Virus record (IMG/VR): IMGVR_UViG_3300047509_000145
Coordinates: 1-40,968 of that record
Origin: a virus
Strand: one strand, 5' to 3'
Length of the DNA: 40,968 bases
Below are positions 13,091 through 19,926 of this stretch, in pieces. The notes below the pieces were generated by a model. The model was not told the DNA's origin, did not search any database, and saw nothing but the letters and a program-made list of their open reading frames with translations. The position numbers and the translations under genes were made by a program. Positions within the stretch are counted from its first letter, which is position 1. Each line of letters opens with the position of its first letter.

Positions 13091-13559
13091 ACTGGACGTA
13101 CTTCCCGCCCTCTTTCAACTTGAAGTAGGGCAGGAACTTGGCGGCGTCTGCGTCTGAGATTGCCTGCTCGAAGACCAAAAGCTCACGCATCCCACCGTCC
13201 ACGTCACGCATGACGCGGATGCCGCTCGGCGGCGTCCCCGCGCTTGCGTTCCACTGGTCGATCTGCTCCCCATCGATCCACAACTCGACGTTGGTCTCAG
13301 AGCGGCGCAGCATGACCGCTGCCCACCGGCCCGCGAGCGATGCAACATCGAGTGGCGTGACCCGAACCTCGCCGGCCACTCGGGACGCGAGAAATCCGTC
13401 ATGGTCGAACGCGACTTGCAGGCTTCCGTCGAGGCTTTCAACCAGCGGGCCCGGACCATCGTCGCGGCGGAACGCGCCGACGACGGTCCAGCTTCCCTCC
13501 GAAAGCGCAAACTCTTGTGTCTCCATCGAGGTCATCAGGACGCCGCGCGCAACAGCCAT
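13053..13559 (-). CDS. LamG-like (concanavalin-type) domain, inverted, probably partial
   Basis: Read leftward, residues from MAVARGVLMTSMETQEFALS through SEGSWTVVGAFRRDDGPG, RWAAVMLRRSETNVELWIDG, SGIRVMRDVDGGMRELLVFE to ISDADAAKFLPYF form the C-terminal two thirds of a LamG domain (168 aa). No ribosome site precedes ATG 13559, and the open frame continues upstream (PVRSTASESSYSL), suggesting the true N-terminus was cut off near 13600. The only minus-strand gene of the structural region that is not HNH-like. Confidence 0.6.
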   Translation of the reverse strand: MAVARGVLMTSMETQEFALSEGSWTVVGAFRRDDGPGPLVESLDGSLQVAFDHDGFLASRVAGEVRVTPLDVASLAGRWAAVMLRRSETNVELWIDGEQIDQWNASAGTPPSGIRVMRDVDGGMRELLVFEQAISDADAAKFLPYFKLKEGGKYVQFSRTDVPRVQTG

Positions 13560-13609
13560 CAGCGAGTACGACGACTCCGATGCGGTGGACCTGACCGGAT
13601 GGTTGCGAG

Positions 13610-14059
13610 ATGTGTGGGGCGTCTGATGCTCCGCCGCAGGCTCATCATTCCGACTATGCCAAGCGGTTTGATGTGGCTTGGCTTTGTGTGAGGTGTCACG
13701 CTGCTGTGCATACTGATACGCCGGTTCGGGTTCGTACGGGGTTTCGTTTGCCTGCCGATCTGTTAGCGGCGGTGGATGCGGCCCGGGGCGACGTGTCGCG
13801 AACACAGTTCGTGGTGCGGGCGTTGGAGCGGGCGCTGGGTGATGACTGTCCTGGGTCGTCTGTGACGCGGGAGATGTATGCGAGTCCGTTGTTGGAGCGT
13901 CAGTTGCGGGAGCCGTACATCCCGGTGTGGGAGAAACCACCTGTGTTGGATGAGGCGCAGGCCAGTGAGGTTGGCAAGGTCCGGGTGTATGGGCCAGCCG
14001 AGACGTATGGACATCTTCCGAAGTGCACTTGTGCGGTGTGTAAGCCGCCGAAGTCTTAG
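13610..14059 (+). CDS. Zinc-finger (HNH-like remnant) fused to a ribbon-helix-helix domain
   Basis: 149 aa from ATG 13610. Residues 1-33 (MCGASDAPPQAHHSDYAKRF, LCVRCHAAVH) are the second half of an HNH/zinc unit; the missing first ligand lies just upstream of the ATG in the same frame (GCEMCG), cut by a TGA at 13592. Residues 38-78 (VRVRTGFRLPADLLAAVDAA, VSRTQFVVRALERAL) form a CopG-like RHH DNA-binding domain. The C-terminus again has KCTCAVCK. 5' truncation by the rearrangement at 13.05-13.6 kb is likely. Confidence 0.6.
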   Translation: MCGASDAPPQAHHSDYAKRFDVAWLCVRCHAAVHTDTPVRVRTGFRLPADLLAAVDAARGDVSRTQFVVRALERALGDDCPGSSVTREMYASPLLERQLREPYIPVWEKPPVLDEAQASEVGKVRVYGPAETYGHLPKCTCAVCKPPKS

Positions 14060-14088
14060 GTGGGGCTTGGCCCCGGGAAGGGGCTGGG

Positions 14089-14244
14089 ATGGCCTATACG
14101 GGCTTCAATAACTTGGTTGCGAAGACGGGGATGTCGCCTGCTCTCGCAGCGTTCATTTCTCGGAAGAAGTACGGCGCTAAGGCGACCGCGAAAGCTGCTG
14201 CCACGGGGAAGAGTCTTCGGGGCGCTCCGACTGTCAAGCGGTGA
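14089..14244 (+). CDS. Conserved small protein upstream of TerL, 51 aa
   Basis: ATG after GGAAGGGG (14076-14083); a GGGGC-TTG-GCCCC hairpin lies at 14062-14074. MAYTGFNNLVAKTGMSPALA then AFISRKKYGAKATAKAAATG: Lys/Ala-rich, typical of small actinophage proteins next to terminase. Overlaps TerL by 4 nt. Confidence 0.6.
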   Translation: MAYTGFNNLVAKTGMSPALAAFISRKKYGAKATAKAAATGKSLRGAPTVKR

Positions 14245-15746
14245 GGGTTGCGGAGCGGGTTGCTGCTGCGCGCCAGGCGTTGGCTGACAACCCCGCGCTC
14301 GCGAAGGACGCCCAGTTCGTTGCTGACCTCGCCGCTCTGGACGAGTTGCTTGAGGGGAATCCTCTTCAGGGCTTTGAGCCGCATGCGGCTCAGGTCCCGT
14401 TTTTCGATGCGACGACTCGGATCATTGCGGCGTTCTGCGGCAACCGGTTCGGCAAGACGACAGCCCTGACGGTCCGGGCTCTAATCGAGTGTGTCGATGA
14501 GGAGTGCTTGCCGCCTTGGTTGCGCCGGTATAAGCGGTGGAATAAGGAGACGGCGCCCAGGGGGACGTTCGGCAGGATCGTCAACCCGTCGTTCGGGCTG
14601 CTCAACAGCGTGGTCCTTGAGGCGTTTCGTCAGTGGTGTCCGGTGGATCAGCTTGTTGGCGGGTCGTTTGACAAGGCGTTCAAGGGTGCTCCGCAGTACC
14701 GGTTGAGCTTTAGGAACGGGTCGTTCATTGAGTTCATGACTCATGAGCAGGACTTGTCGAAGTTTGGTGGCGCGGCACGCCACTTCATTGGGTATGACGA
14801 GCCGCCACCGGCGGACATCAGGCAGGAGTGCCGGTTCAGGACGATCGACTTCGGCGGGTATGAGATGTTCGCGTGCACCCCGTTGAAGGTGAACGTGGGG
14901 TGGATGCGCCGCGACATCTTCAAGAAGCGCGAAGCACCGAACATCACGGTGGTCCGCGGGTCGATCCACGACAATCCGATGCTTGACGAGCAGGCCAAGC
15001 AGGAGGCGCTGGGTGACGCCTCAGACTTGTGGCGTGCGGCCCGCGAGTCCGGTGATTTCGTTGAGATGGGCGGCCTGATCTACGCCGACTTCGAGCGGCG
15101 CATCATTCCGCAGCCTGATGGTGACCGCATCAGGGGCCTCGAGGTCGTGATCGGTATCGACCCTGGTATCAGGAATGCGGCGATCGTGTTCGCCGGCTTC
15201 GACCGGGACGGTGTCCTTGTTGTGTTCCACGAGGAGCTGTTGCAGGACAAGGTTCCGACGGATTACGCTAACGCGATCCGCGATGGTCTCGCACGATGGG
15301 ACTTGAAGCAGGACAAGGCGACGTTCGTGATCGACCCGGCCGCGAAGTCGCGCAATCAGGAGAATGCTGAGACGGTGCAGTCGGCGTTGATGCGGTTGGG
15401 GATCATCACGATCAACGGCCAGAACAGCGTTGAGGCCGGCATCCAGCAGGTCCGGACCCGGATCGCGCATAAGCGCATCGAGATCAGCCAGGACTGCCGC
15501 CGGCTGCGGGATGAGGCCGATGAGTATGCGGCTGAGGATCGGACGGATGGCGAGTTCAAGCCGATCAAGACCGACCGGATGCACCTTCTCGACAGTCTCC
15601 GGTACATAGCGATGTACCAGCCGTATGACCCTGTTGTTGAGCAGGAGGCACCAGCGCAGATGCTTGGCTGGGAGCCGGACAAGGCTTTGTCTGAGAAGTA
15701 TTTGACCCGTCAGCGTGAGGTTGCGCCGATGGGGTCGATGTCGTGA
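14241..15746 (+). CDS. terL: Terminase large subunit
   Basis: 501 aa, GTG in a GTGA overlap. ATPase: Walker A CGNRFGKTT at residues 66-74, Walker B FIGYDEPP with D186/E187. Nuclease: VVIGIDPG with D307, FVIDPAAKS with D365 and MHLLDSLRY with D451, the three acidic positions of the RNase H-like domain. This motor cuts and pumps DNA into the prohead. Followed by a minus-strand HNH gene 3 nt after its stop. Confidence 0.95.
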   Translation: MRVAERVAAARQALADNPALAKDAQFVADLAALDELLEGNPLQGFEPHAAQVPFFDATTRIIAAFCGNRFGKTTALTVRALIECVDEECLPPWLRRYKRWNKETAPRGTFGRIVNPSFGLLNSVVLEAFRQWCPVDQLVGGSFDKAFKGAPQYRLSFRNGSFIEFMTHEQDLSKFGGAARHFIGYDEPPPADIRQECRFRTIDFGGYEMFACTPLKVNVGWMRRDIFKKREAPNITVVRGSIHDNPMLDEQAKQEALGDASDLWRAARESGDFVEMGGLIYADFERRIIPQPDGDRIRGLEVVIGIDPGIRNAAIVFAGFDRDGVLVVFHEELLQDKVPTDYANAIRDGLARWDLKQDKATFVIDPAAKSRNQENAETVQSALMRLGIITINGQNSVEAGIQQVRTRIAHKRIEISQDCRRLRDEADEYAAEDRTDGEFKPIKTDRMHLLDSLRYIAMYQPYDPVVEQEAPAQMLGWEPDKALSEKYLTRQREVAPMGSMS

Positions 15747-15749
15747 TGG

Positions 15750-16232
15750 TCAGCCGTTTGCGTAGGGCATGTGCTGGCGGCGGTACTCCGCTACGGCGCG
15801 GCCCGCCTCATGCACATCTTTGAACCGGCCGATGCGCTTCTGCTTGCCGTTGATGCAACAGGAAGCTCCCCACCGCTGGCGGTCTTCCAGCCAGTGGACG
15901 CCTCGGTATCCGGACTTGTTGTTGCTGTATCCCTCCGCCGAGAAGTTCTGTCGGTTGAGGGCATCCGTTGCTGGGCGTAGGTTCTCTCGACGGTTGTCGA
16001 GGCCGTTTCGGTTGATGTGATCGGCTTGGAGGCCATCACCGGGTTGCAGGCCCAGCACCAGGCGATGTAGGTACACCGTCTTGCCGTCAATCTTCGCGGA
16101 GGCGTAGGTGCCCTTGCCGATCGCGACGATGTGCCACTTGTGGCCCTCGACTAGACGTCGGTCTGCGGCTGATACCAGCACGATGTGCTTGGACCCGTCG
16201 CGCTTGGTTATGACCTTCTCGAATGACTCCAT
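15750..16232 (-). CDS. HNH homing endonuclease with AP2-like domain
   Basis: 160 aa on the minus strand between terL and the next virion gene. N-terminal substrate/beta region (MESFEKVITKRDGSKHIVLV), HNH_3 core LHRLVLGLQPGDGLQADHIN and GLDNRRENLRPAT, then an AP2 DNA-binding region SGYRGVHWLEDRQRWGASCC with IGRFKDVHEAGRAVAEYRR. Free-standing mobile endonuclease; opposite orientation and insertion between structural genes fit a homing origin. Confidence 0.85.
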   Translation of the reverse strand: MESFEKVITKRDGSKHIVLVSAADRRLVEGHKWHIVAIGKGTYASAKIDGKTVYLHRLVLGLQPGDGLQADHINRNGLDNRRENLRPATDALNRQNFSAEGYSNNKSGYRGVHWLEDRQRWGASCCINGKQKRIGRFKDVHEAGRAVAEYRRQHMPYANG

Positions 16233-16285
16233 AGCGGCAAGTTTACCGACTTAGTACCCAAAGACCTAGTGAAAGGACGTGGCCC

Positions 16286-16540
16286 ATGGCTGCGACTAAG
16301 GCGGCAAAGGCCGCTCCGAAGAAGCCTGCCGCAAAGGCCAAGCCGGCGGCCAAGAAGCCAGTGGCGAAGCCGAAGGCCGCACCGGCCGCCAAGGCGGTCG
16401 AGCTGACACCGATCAACGATGGCGTCTCGATCGTTGTTGGTGACGCGAACGCAGTCGTGAAGATCAATGGCACGTTCGACCTCGACGGCCTCATCTCGGT
16501 CGTCAAGCAGGTCGATCATGCGCGGGCGGCGCTGTCCTGA
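16286..16540 (+). CDS. Lys/Ala/Pro-rich small protein, 84 aa
   Basis: ATG after AAAGGA (16273-16278). Residues 1-36 are histone-H1-like (AAKAAPKKPAAKAKPAAKKP), followed by a compact beta/alpha end (DGVSIVVGDANAVVKINGTF). The basic tail should bind DNA or the acidic virion interior. Stop overlaps the next ATG. Function unknown. Confidence 0.65.
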   Translation: MAATKAAKAAPKKPAAKAKPAAKKPVAKPKAAPAAKAVELTPINDGVSIVVGDANAVVKINGTFDLDGLISVVKQVDHARAALS

Positions 16541-16854
16541 TGGCCCGCACACTGACCGAAGAAATCACTGGCTGGGGTCATTGCACGAACCCGAGGTGTG
16601 AGGGTCACGCCCAGACCGAGATCCCCGTGTTCAAGGACACGGTGGAGCACACCTACGCCGATAGCGGTGGTGATCTGCCGGGTGTCGAGAAGTCCCAGGT
16701 GTATTACCGCCCGGTGAATGATGAGGACGCAACATGCCCGGTGTGTGAGGGGCAGCGCGATGTGACGGGGCAGAAGCGTCCGGTCATCATGCCGTTGTCC
16801 GGTCACGACCAGGCCGGCCTGCTTCAGTACAAGCCGCCGGAGGTTCCTGTATGA
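16540..16854 (+). CDS. Zinc-binding-like protein, 104 aa
   Basis: ATG in TGATG overlap. HCTNPRCEGHAQ and TCPVCEGQRD bracket a beta-rich middle, forming one CxxxxC/CxxC zinc site. Found in the same place in related structural operons as I recall; role unknown. Confidence 0.6.
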   Translation: MARTLTEEITGWGHCTNPRCEGHAQTEIPVFKDTVEHTYADSGGDLPGVEKSQVYYRPVNDEDATCPVCEGQRDVTGQKRPVIMPLSGHDQAGLLQYKPPEVPV

Positions 16855-17237
16855 GGTGGGTGCCGACGGCGACGATCAACCCGCACCGGTGCGCCGTCAT
16901 CCCGTTTGTGTCGGCGAGCGATCCCGAAGGGTTCATTGATACCGGTAGCGAGCTGTCCGGGTTCGGCCCAGACAAGCATGTGTACGTGTCAGTGAAGGCC
17001 GTGAACGAGATGGCGTCGCTGATTGGTCGGCCGACGATCAGCCAGTTCCGTGAGGTCGTTGACTCGAACATTGCGCTTGCCTCCAAGCTTGCGGAAGTGA
17101 CTGCTGAGCGTGACGGGCTTGAGGAGCGGTTCGCCGCGATCGACGTCCTCGCGTCAGCAGATTTCGTGGCTCGCAAGAAGCAGGGCCGCCGGCCAACAAA
17201 GAAGGACGAGACACCCGAGGAGGTTGTGGCCGCATGA
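16851..17237 (+). CDS. Hypothetical protein, 128 aa
   Basis: ATG in an ATGA overlap. Residues 1-50 have a beta pattern with GFGPDKHVYVSVKAVNEMAS, then a coiled coil (ALASKLAEVTAERDGLEERF) and a Lys/Glu-rich end (KKQGRRPTKKDETPEE). Likely virion assembly or capsid-associated; no family known. Confidence 0.6.
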   Translation: MRWVPTATINPHRCAVIPFVSASDPEGFIDTGSELSGFGPDKHVYVSVKAVNEMASLIGRPTISQFREVVDSNIALASKLAEVTAERDGLEERFAAIDVLASADFVARKKQGRRPTKKDETPEEVVAA

Positions 17238-17743
17238 GCGAGTCCAAGACAGGTGCGGCTACCCCGAGCACCGTTACCGTTATCGGTGGTGGTGATGGCA
17301 CGAACGCCAGGACGCTGAAGGTGTCATCGTCCGGTGTCGTGTCCGTTGATGGTTCGGCTGTTACGCAGCCGGTGTCGGGGACGGTTACCGCGAACGCCGG
17401 CACCGGGACGATGGTGGTTGACACTATCGGCGGTAGGACGATCCTGTTCGCTTCGATCAGTGCTGCGTCGTCAGGCAACAACACGATCATCAGCGCGGTC
17501 ACATCGAAGAAGATCACCGTCCTCGGGTACGTGCTTGTCGCTGATGGTGCGGTCACCGCACAGTGGCAGGACGGCGCCTCGGGTACCGCTTTGTCGGGGG
17601 CTATGTCGTTCGCTGCGAACGGCGGCGTGTCCGCTCATCTGGGCGGTATTCCGATGATGCAGGGCAGCACAGCCACGCTGCTGAACCTCAACCTCGGTGG
17701 GGCCGTTGGTGTGCGCGGCCACATTGCCTACTACACCGTTTAG
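17234..17743 (+). CDS. Virion structural protein, beta-rich, 169 aa
   Basis: ATG in an ATGA overlap. Ser/Thr/Gly-rich strands (NNTIISAVTSKKITVLGYVL, LSGAMSFAANGGVSAHLGGI, LLNLNLGGAVGVRGHIAYYT). The pattern of IISAV-KKI-VL and a terminal H-x-Y strand recurs in phage decoration or tail-tip proteins with a jelly-roll-like fold. Precise role uncertain. Confidence 0.65.
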   Translation: MSESKTGAATPSTVTVIGGGDGTNARTLKVSSSGVVSVDGSAVTQPVSGTVTANAGTGTMVVDTIGGRTILFASISAASSGNNTIISAVTSKKITVLGYVLVADGAVTAQWQDGASGTALSGAMSFAANGGVSAHLGGIPMMQGSTATLLNLNLGGAVGVRGHIAYYTV

Positions 17744-18469
17744 GTGACACTTCTCCTCACAGGCGCCGGGACAGCCGTTGACACGCCCCCCTACGTGCCT
17801 GATCCAACGGTGTTGGCGCTTGGGCCGGCTTGCTGGTGGGACGCCTCAGCGTTGTCGCTGACTGATGGCACAGCTGTCGCCACGTGGGCTGACGTGTCGG
17901 GTAACGCGCGAACTCTGACACAGGCCACCGGTTCTCACCAGCCGACTTACAAGACCAACATCGTCAACGGCAAGCCGGTCGTGCGGTTCTCCGGTGCAGG
18001 CAGCGCGAAGGGCATGAAGGCGTCGGCATTCACGTTGAATCAACCGTTTTCGGTGTACATGGCCGTGATGATGGTTCAGACCGCTAGCCAGGCGAGCGTG
18101 AGCCAGGCTCGCCTGTTGGACGGCAATGCGGCCGATTCGACGGTCATCTATGAGGCCTCTTCAGGTAGCTGGACCGTGTACGGCGGAACTTCAAACGGTC
18201 CGGCTGTTACGCCGGGTACCTCCATATTTCATGTTTTGACGGCTGAGTGGAATGGTGCGAGCAGCAACGAGGCTCTTGACGGGGCGGCATTCACCACTGC
18301 GAGTACTGGTACCAATAATGCTGGTGGGTTCACGCTCGGATGCCGAGCCAGCATCACTCAGGGCACTACCTCCGATGTTGCCGAGTGTCTCGTGTTTGCT
18401 TCGCAGCTGGGTTCGACTGATCGCAGCACCGTCGAGACCTACTTGAAGAACAAGTACGCCACTCCCTAA
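17744..18469 (+). CDS. LamG/concanavalin-like virion protein, 241 aa
   Basis: GTG directly after the previous stop. After a short leader, PACWWDASALSLTDGTAVAT, WADVSGNARTLTQATGS, GKPVVRFSGAG and a C-terminal strand set ending LKNKYATP give a complete LamG-type lectin domain, often used for surface-glycan binding by phage tails or capsid decorations. The broken LamG gene at 12.9-13.6 kb may be a relative. Confidence 0.75.
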   Translation: MTLLLTGAGTAVDTPPYVPDPTVLALGPACWWDASALSLTDGTAVATWADVSGNARTLTQATGSHQPTYKTNIVNGKPVVRFSGAGSAKGMKASAFTLNQPFSVYMAVMMVQTASQASVSQARLLDGNAADSTVIYEASSGSWTVYGGTSNGPAVTPGTSIFHVLTAEWNGASSNEALDGAAFTTASTGTNNAGGFTLGCRASITQGTTSDVAECLVFASQLGSTDRSTVETYLKNKYATP

Positions 18470-18491
18470 AGATCGTTCGAAAGGAACCGCT

Positions 18492-18539
18492 GTGGCAACA
18501 GTCAACGGTTACGAAGTCCGCGTCATCAAGGAGTCCTAA
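18492..18539 (+). CDS. 15-residue leader peptide coupled to the fibre gene
   Basis: GTG after AAGGA (18480-18484) gives VATVNGYEVRVIKES, and the stop TAA shares one base with the ATG of the next gene (TAATG). The ribosome site is as good as that of real genes, so it is probably translated and couples expression of the fibre gene; it may also be a conserved micropeptide. Confidence 0.45.
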   Translation: MATVNGYEVRVIKES

Positions 18540-19588
18540 TGGCACTCACGCAAGTCAGCATCAAAGCCGGCAACCAGGCAATTCCCGTCAACGCGAGCCC
18601 CAACGGGTCGGTATTCACAAATGGTGGCCCCGACACCGTCTACTACGGGCCGACCAATGTGGTTACCAGTGCGGATGGCACATCGATTGCTGCCGCCGCT
18701 ACCGCCACCCTCGTCGGCACTCAGTACCTCGTTGTCGCACCCACGGCCGGTGCCAGGGCCGACGTCCAGATCCTCGACACATACACCGGTACCGAGGAAG
18801 GCCACGTCATTGCGGACTCGCTCGAAGTTACTGGTCCGGCGGCGCTCGCATCCACGCTCGCGGTGACTGGGGCATCAACACTGACAGGTGCGGCAACGCT
18901 TGCCAGTACGGCAGCTATCGCTGGTGCCGTCACCGCAACCAAGGCGACGGGGACCGGGCTTGCTGTGACGGCGAACGAGACTGTTGGCGGCACGCTGGCT
19001 GTGACTGGTACAAGCACGCTGGCTGACACGGTGAGTGCGACGAAGGCCACCGGGACTGGTCTTGCGGTGACGGCCAACGGGACGGTTGGTGGCACCCTCG
19101 CGGTGACCGGCACCGCTTCGACCGGGGCTTTGACAAGCACAGGTGTAGCGGTCGGTGGGGCACTCACGACCGCTACGACAGGCGCATTCAGTGGCGCCGT
19201 CACAGTCGGTGGCGCACTGGGCGTAACCGGCCTGACGACCGCGACGGGCGGCCTATCGATCGCTGACGCAACCGATGTCACGATCGGCACGTCAACGGGC
19301 ACCAAGATCGGGCAAGCCTCATCGAAGGTCGGATTCTTTGGGGTTGCACCGGCCGCCCAGCCGTCCGCATACACCAAGACCTACAACACGGCTCTGAAGA
19401 CGATCGCGAACGCGACCGCTGCAAACGTCGTCACTACCGGTGCCGGTCTCGCCAGCTACGGGTACACGCAGGCGCAGGCCGATGCGATCCCGGTCGCTAT
19501 CAACGCCACCCAGGCTGATGTTCTCGCCCTGAAGAAGGTTGTTGTCGCGCTCGTGACCGATTTGCAGGCGCTTGGTCTCGCACAGTGA
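18539..19588 (+). CDS. Head or tail fibre protein with internal repeats
   Basis: 349 aa. N-terminal domain (ALTQVSIKAGNQAIPVNASP), then Ala/Thr/Gly beta repeats: a unit of about 34 residues, ATKATGTGLAVTAN with VGGTLAVTGTSTL, occurs twice nearly identically (about 18940-19140) and degenerately around it. The C-terminal part (TKIGQASSKVGFFGVAPAAQ, ADVLALKKVVVALVTDLQAL) matches the foot common to phage fibre proteins. Likely a trimeric fibre for host binding. Confidence 0.75.
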   Translation: MALTQVSIKAGNQAIPVNASPNGSVFTNGGPDTVYYGPTNVVTSADGTSIAAAATATLVGTQYLVVAPTAGARADVQILDTYTGTEEGHVIADSLEVTGPAALASTLAVTGASTLTGAATLASTAAIAGAVTATKATGTGLAVTANETVGGTLAVTGTSTLADTVSATKATGTGLAVTANGTVGGTLAVTGTASTGALTSTGVAVGGALTTATTGAFSGAVTVGGALGVTGLTTATGGLSIADATDVTIGTSTGTKIGQASSKVGFFGVAPAAQPSAYTKTYNTALKTIANATAANVVTTGAGLASYGYTQAQADAIPVAINATQADVLALKKVVVALVTDLQALGLAQ

Positions 19589-19923
19589 CGCTCGGCCTAC
19601 TCATCCTGGCCGGCGGTCTGTTGGTCGCGTTCATCTGGCAGGCCCGCCGGCACGAGCAGCGCATCGACAGCCTCCTGCGTGCTCAGCAGCGTGACCGGGC
19701 GACCCCGAACCCCGACACCGCCGCACTCACCGCCACTGTTGAGAACCTCTGCCAACGCATTCAGGCACCCCAGCAGGCCGTCATCGACCACGCCCTCGCC
19801 CAACCCGTCGGCCCCCAACCAACGGTCCCGCTACCCGATGATGACAACGCGTTCTGGGTCGGCCAAGAAACCCGCGAAGAACTAGCCGACCGGCTCCTAG
19901 CCGCAGAAGTCAACGTCGGATAG
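19585..19923 (+). CDS. Membrane-anchored coiled-coil protein, 112 aa
   Basis: GTG in a GTGA overlap. Residues 2-18 (TLGLLILAGGLLVAFIW) are a membrane segment, followed by a basic stretch and a coiled coil (HEQRIDSLLRAQQRDR). Ends with DNAFWVGQETREELADRLL. Could be an anchor or spanin-like protein, but it sits beside the portal rather than in the lysis cassette. Confidence 0.6.
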   Translation: MTLGLLILAGGLLVAFIWQARRHEQRIDSLLRAQQRDRATPNPDTAALTATVENLCQRIQAPQQAVIDHALAQPVGPQPTVPLPDDDNAFWVGQETREELADRLLAAEVNVG

Positions 19924-19926
19924 CCC

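Noticed and set aside
13040-13610. Site-specific invertible segment
   Set aside because: I found no inverted repeats at either boundary by eye and no recombinase gene in the window; inversion remains possible but not as a recombinase-driven switch on present evidence.
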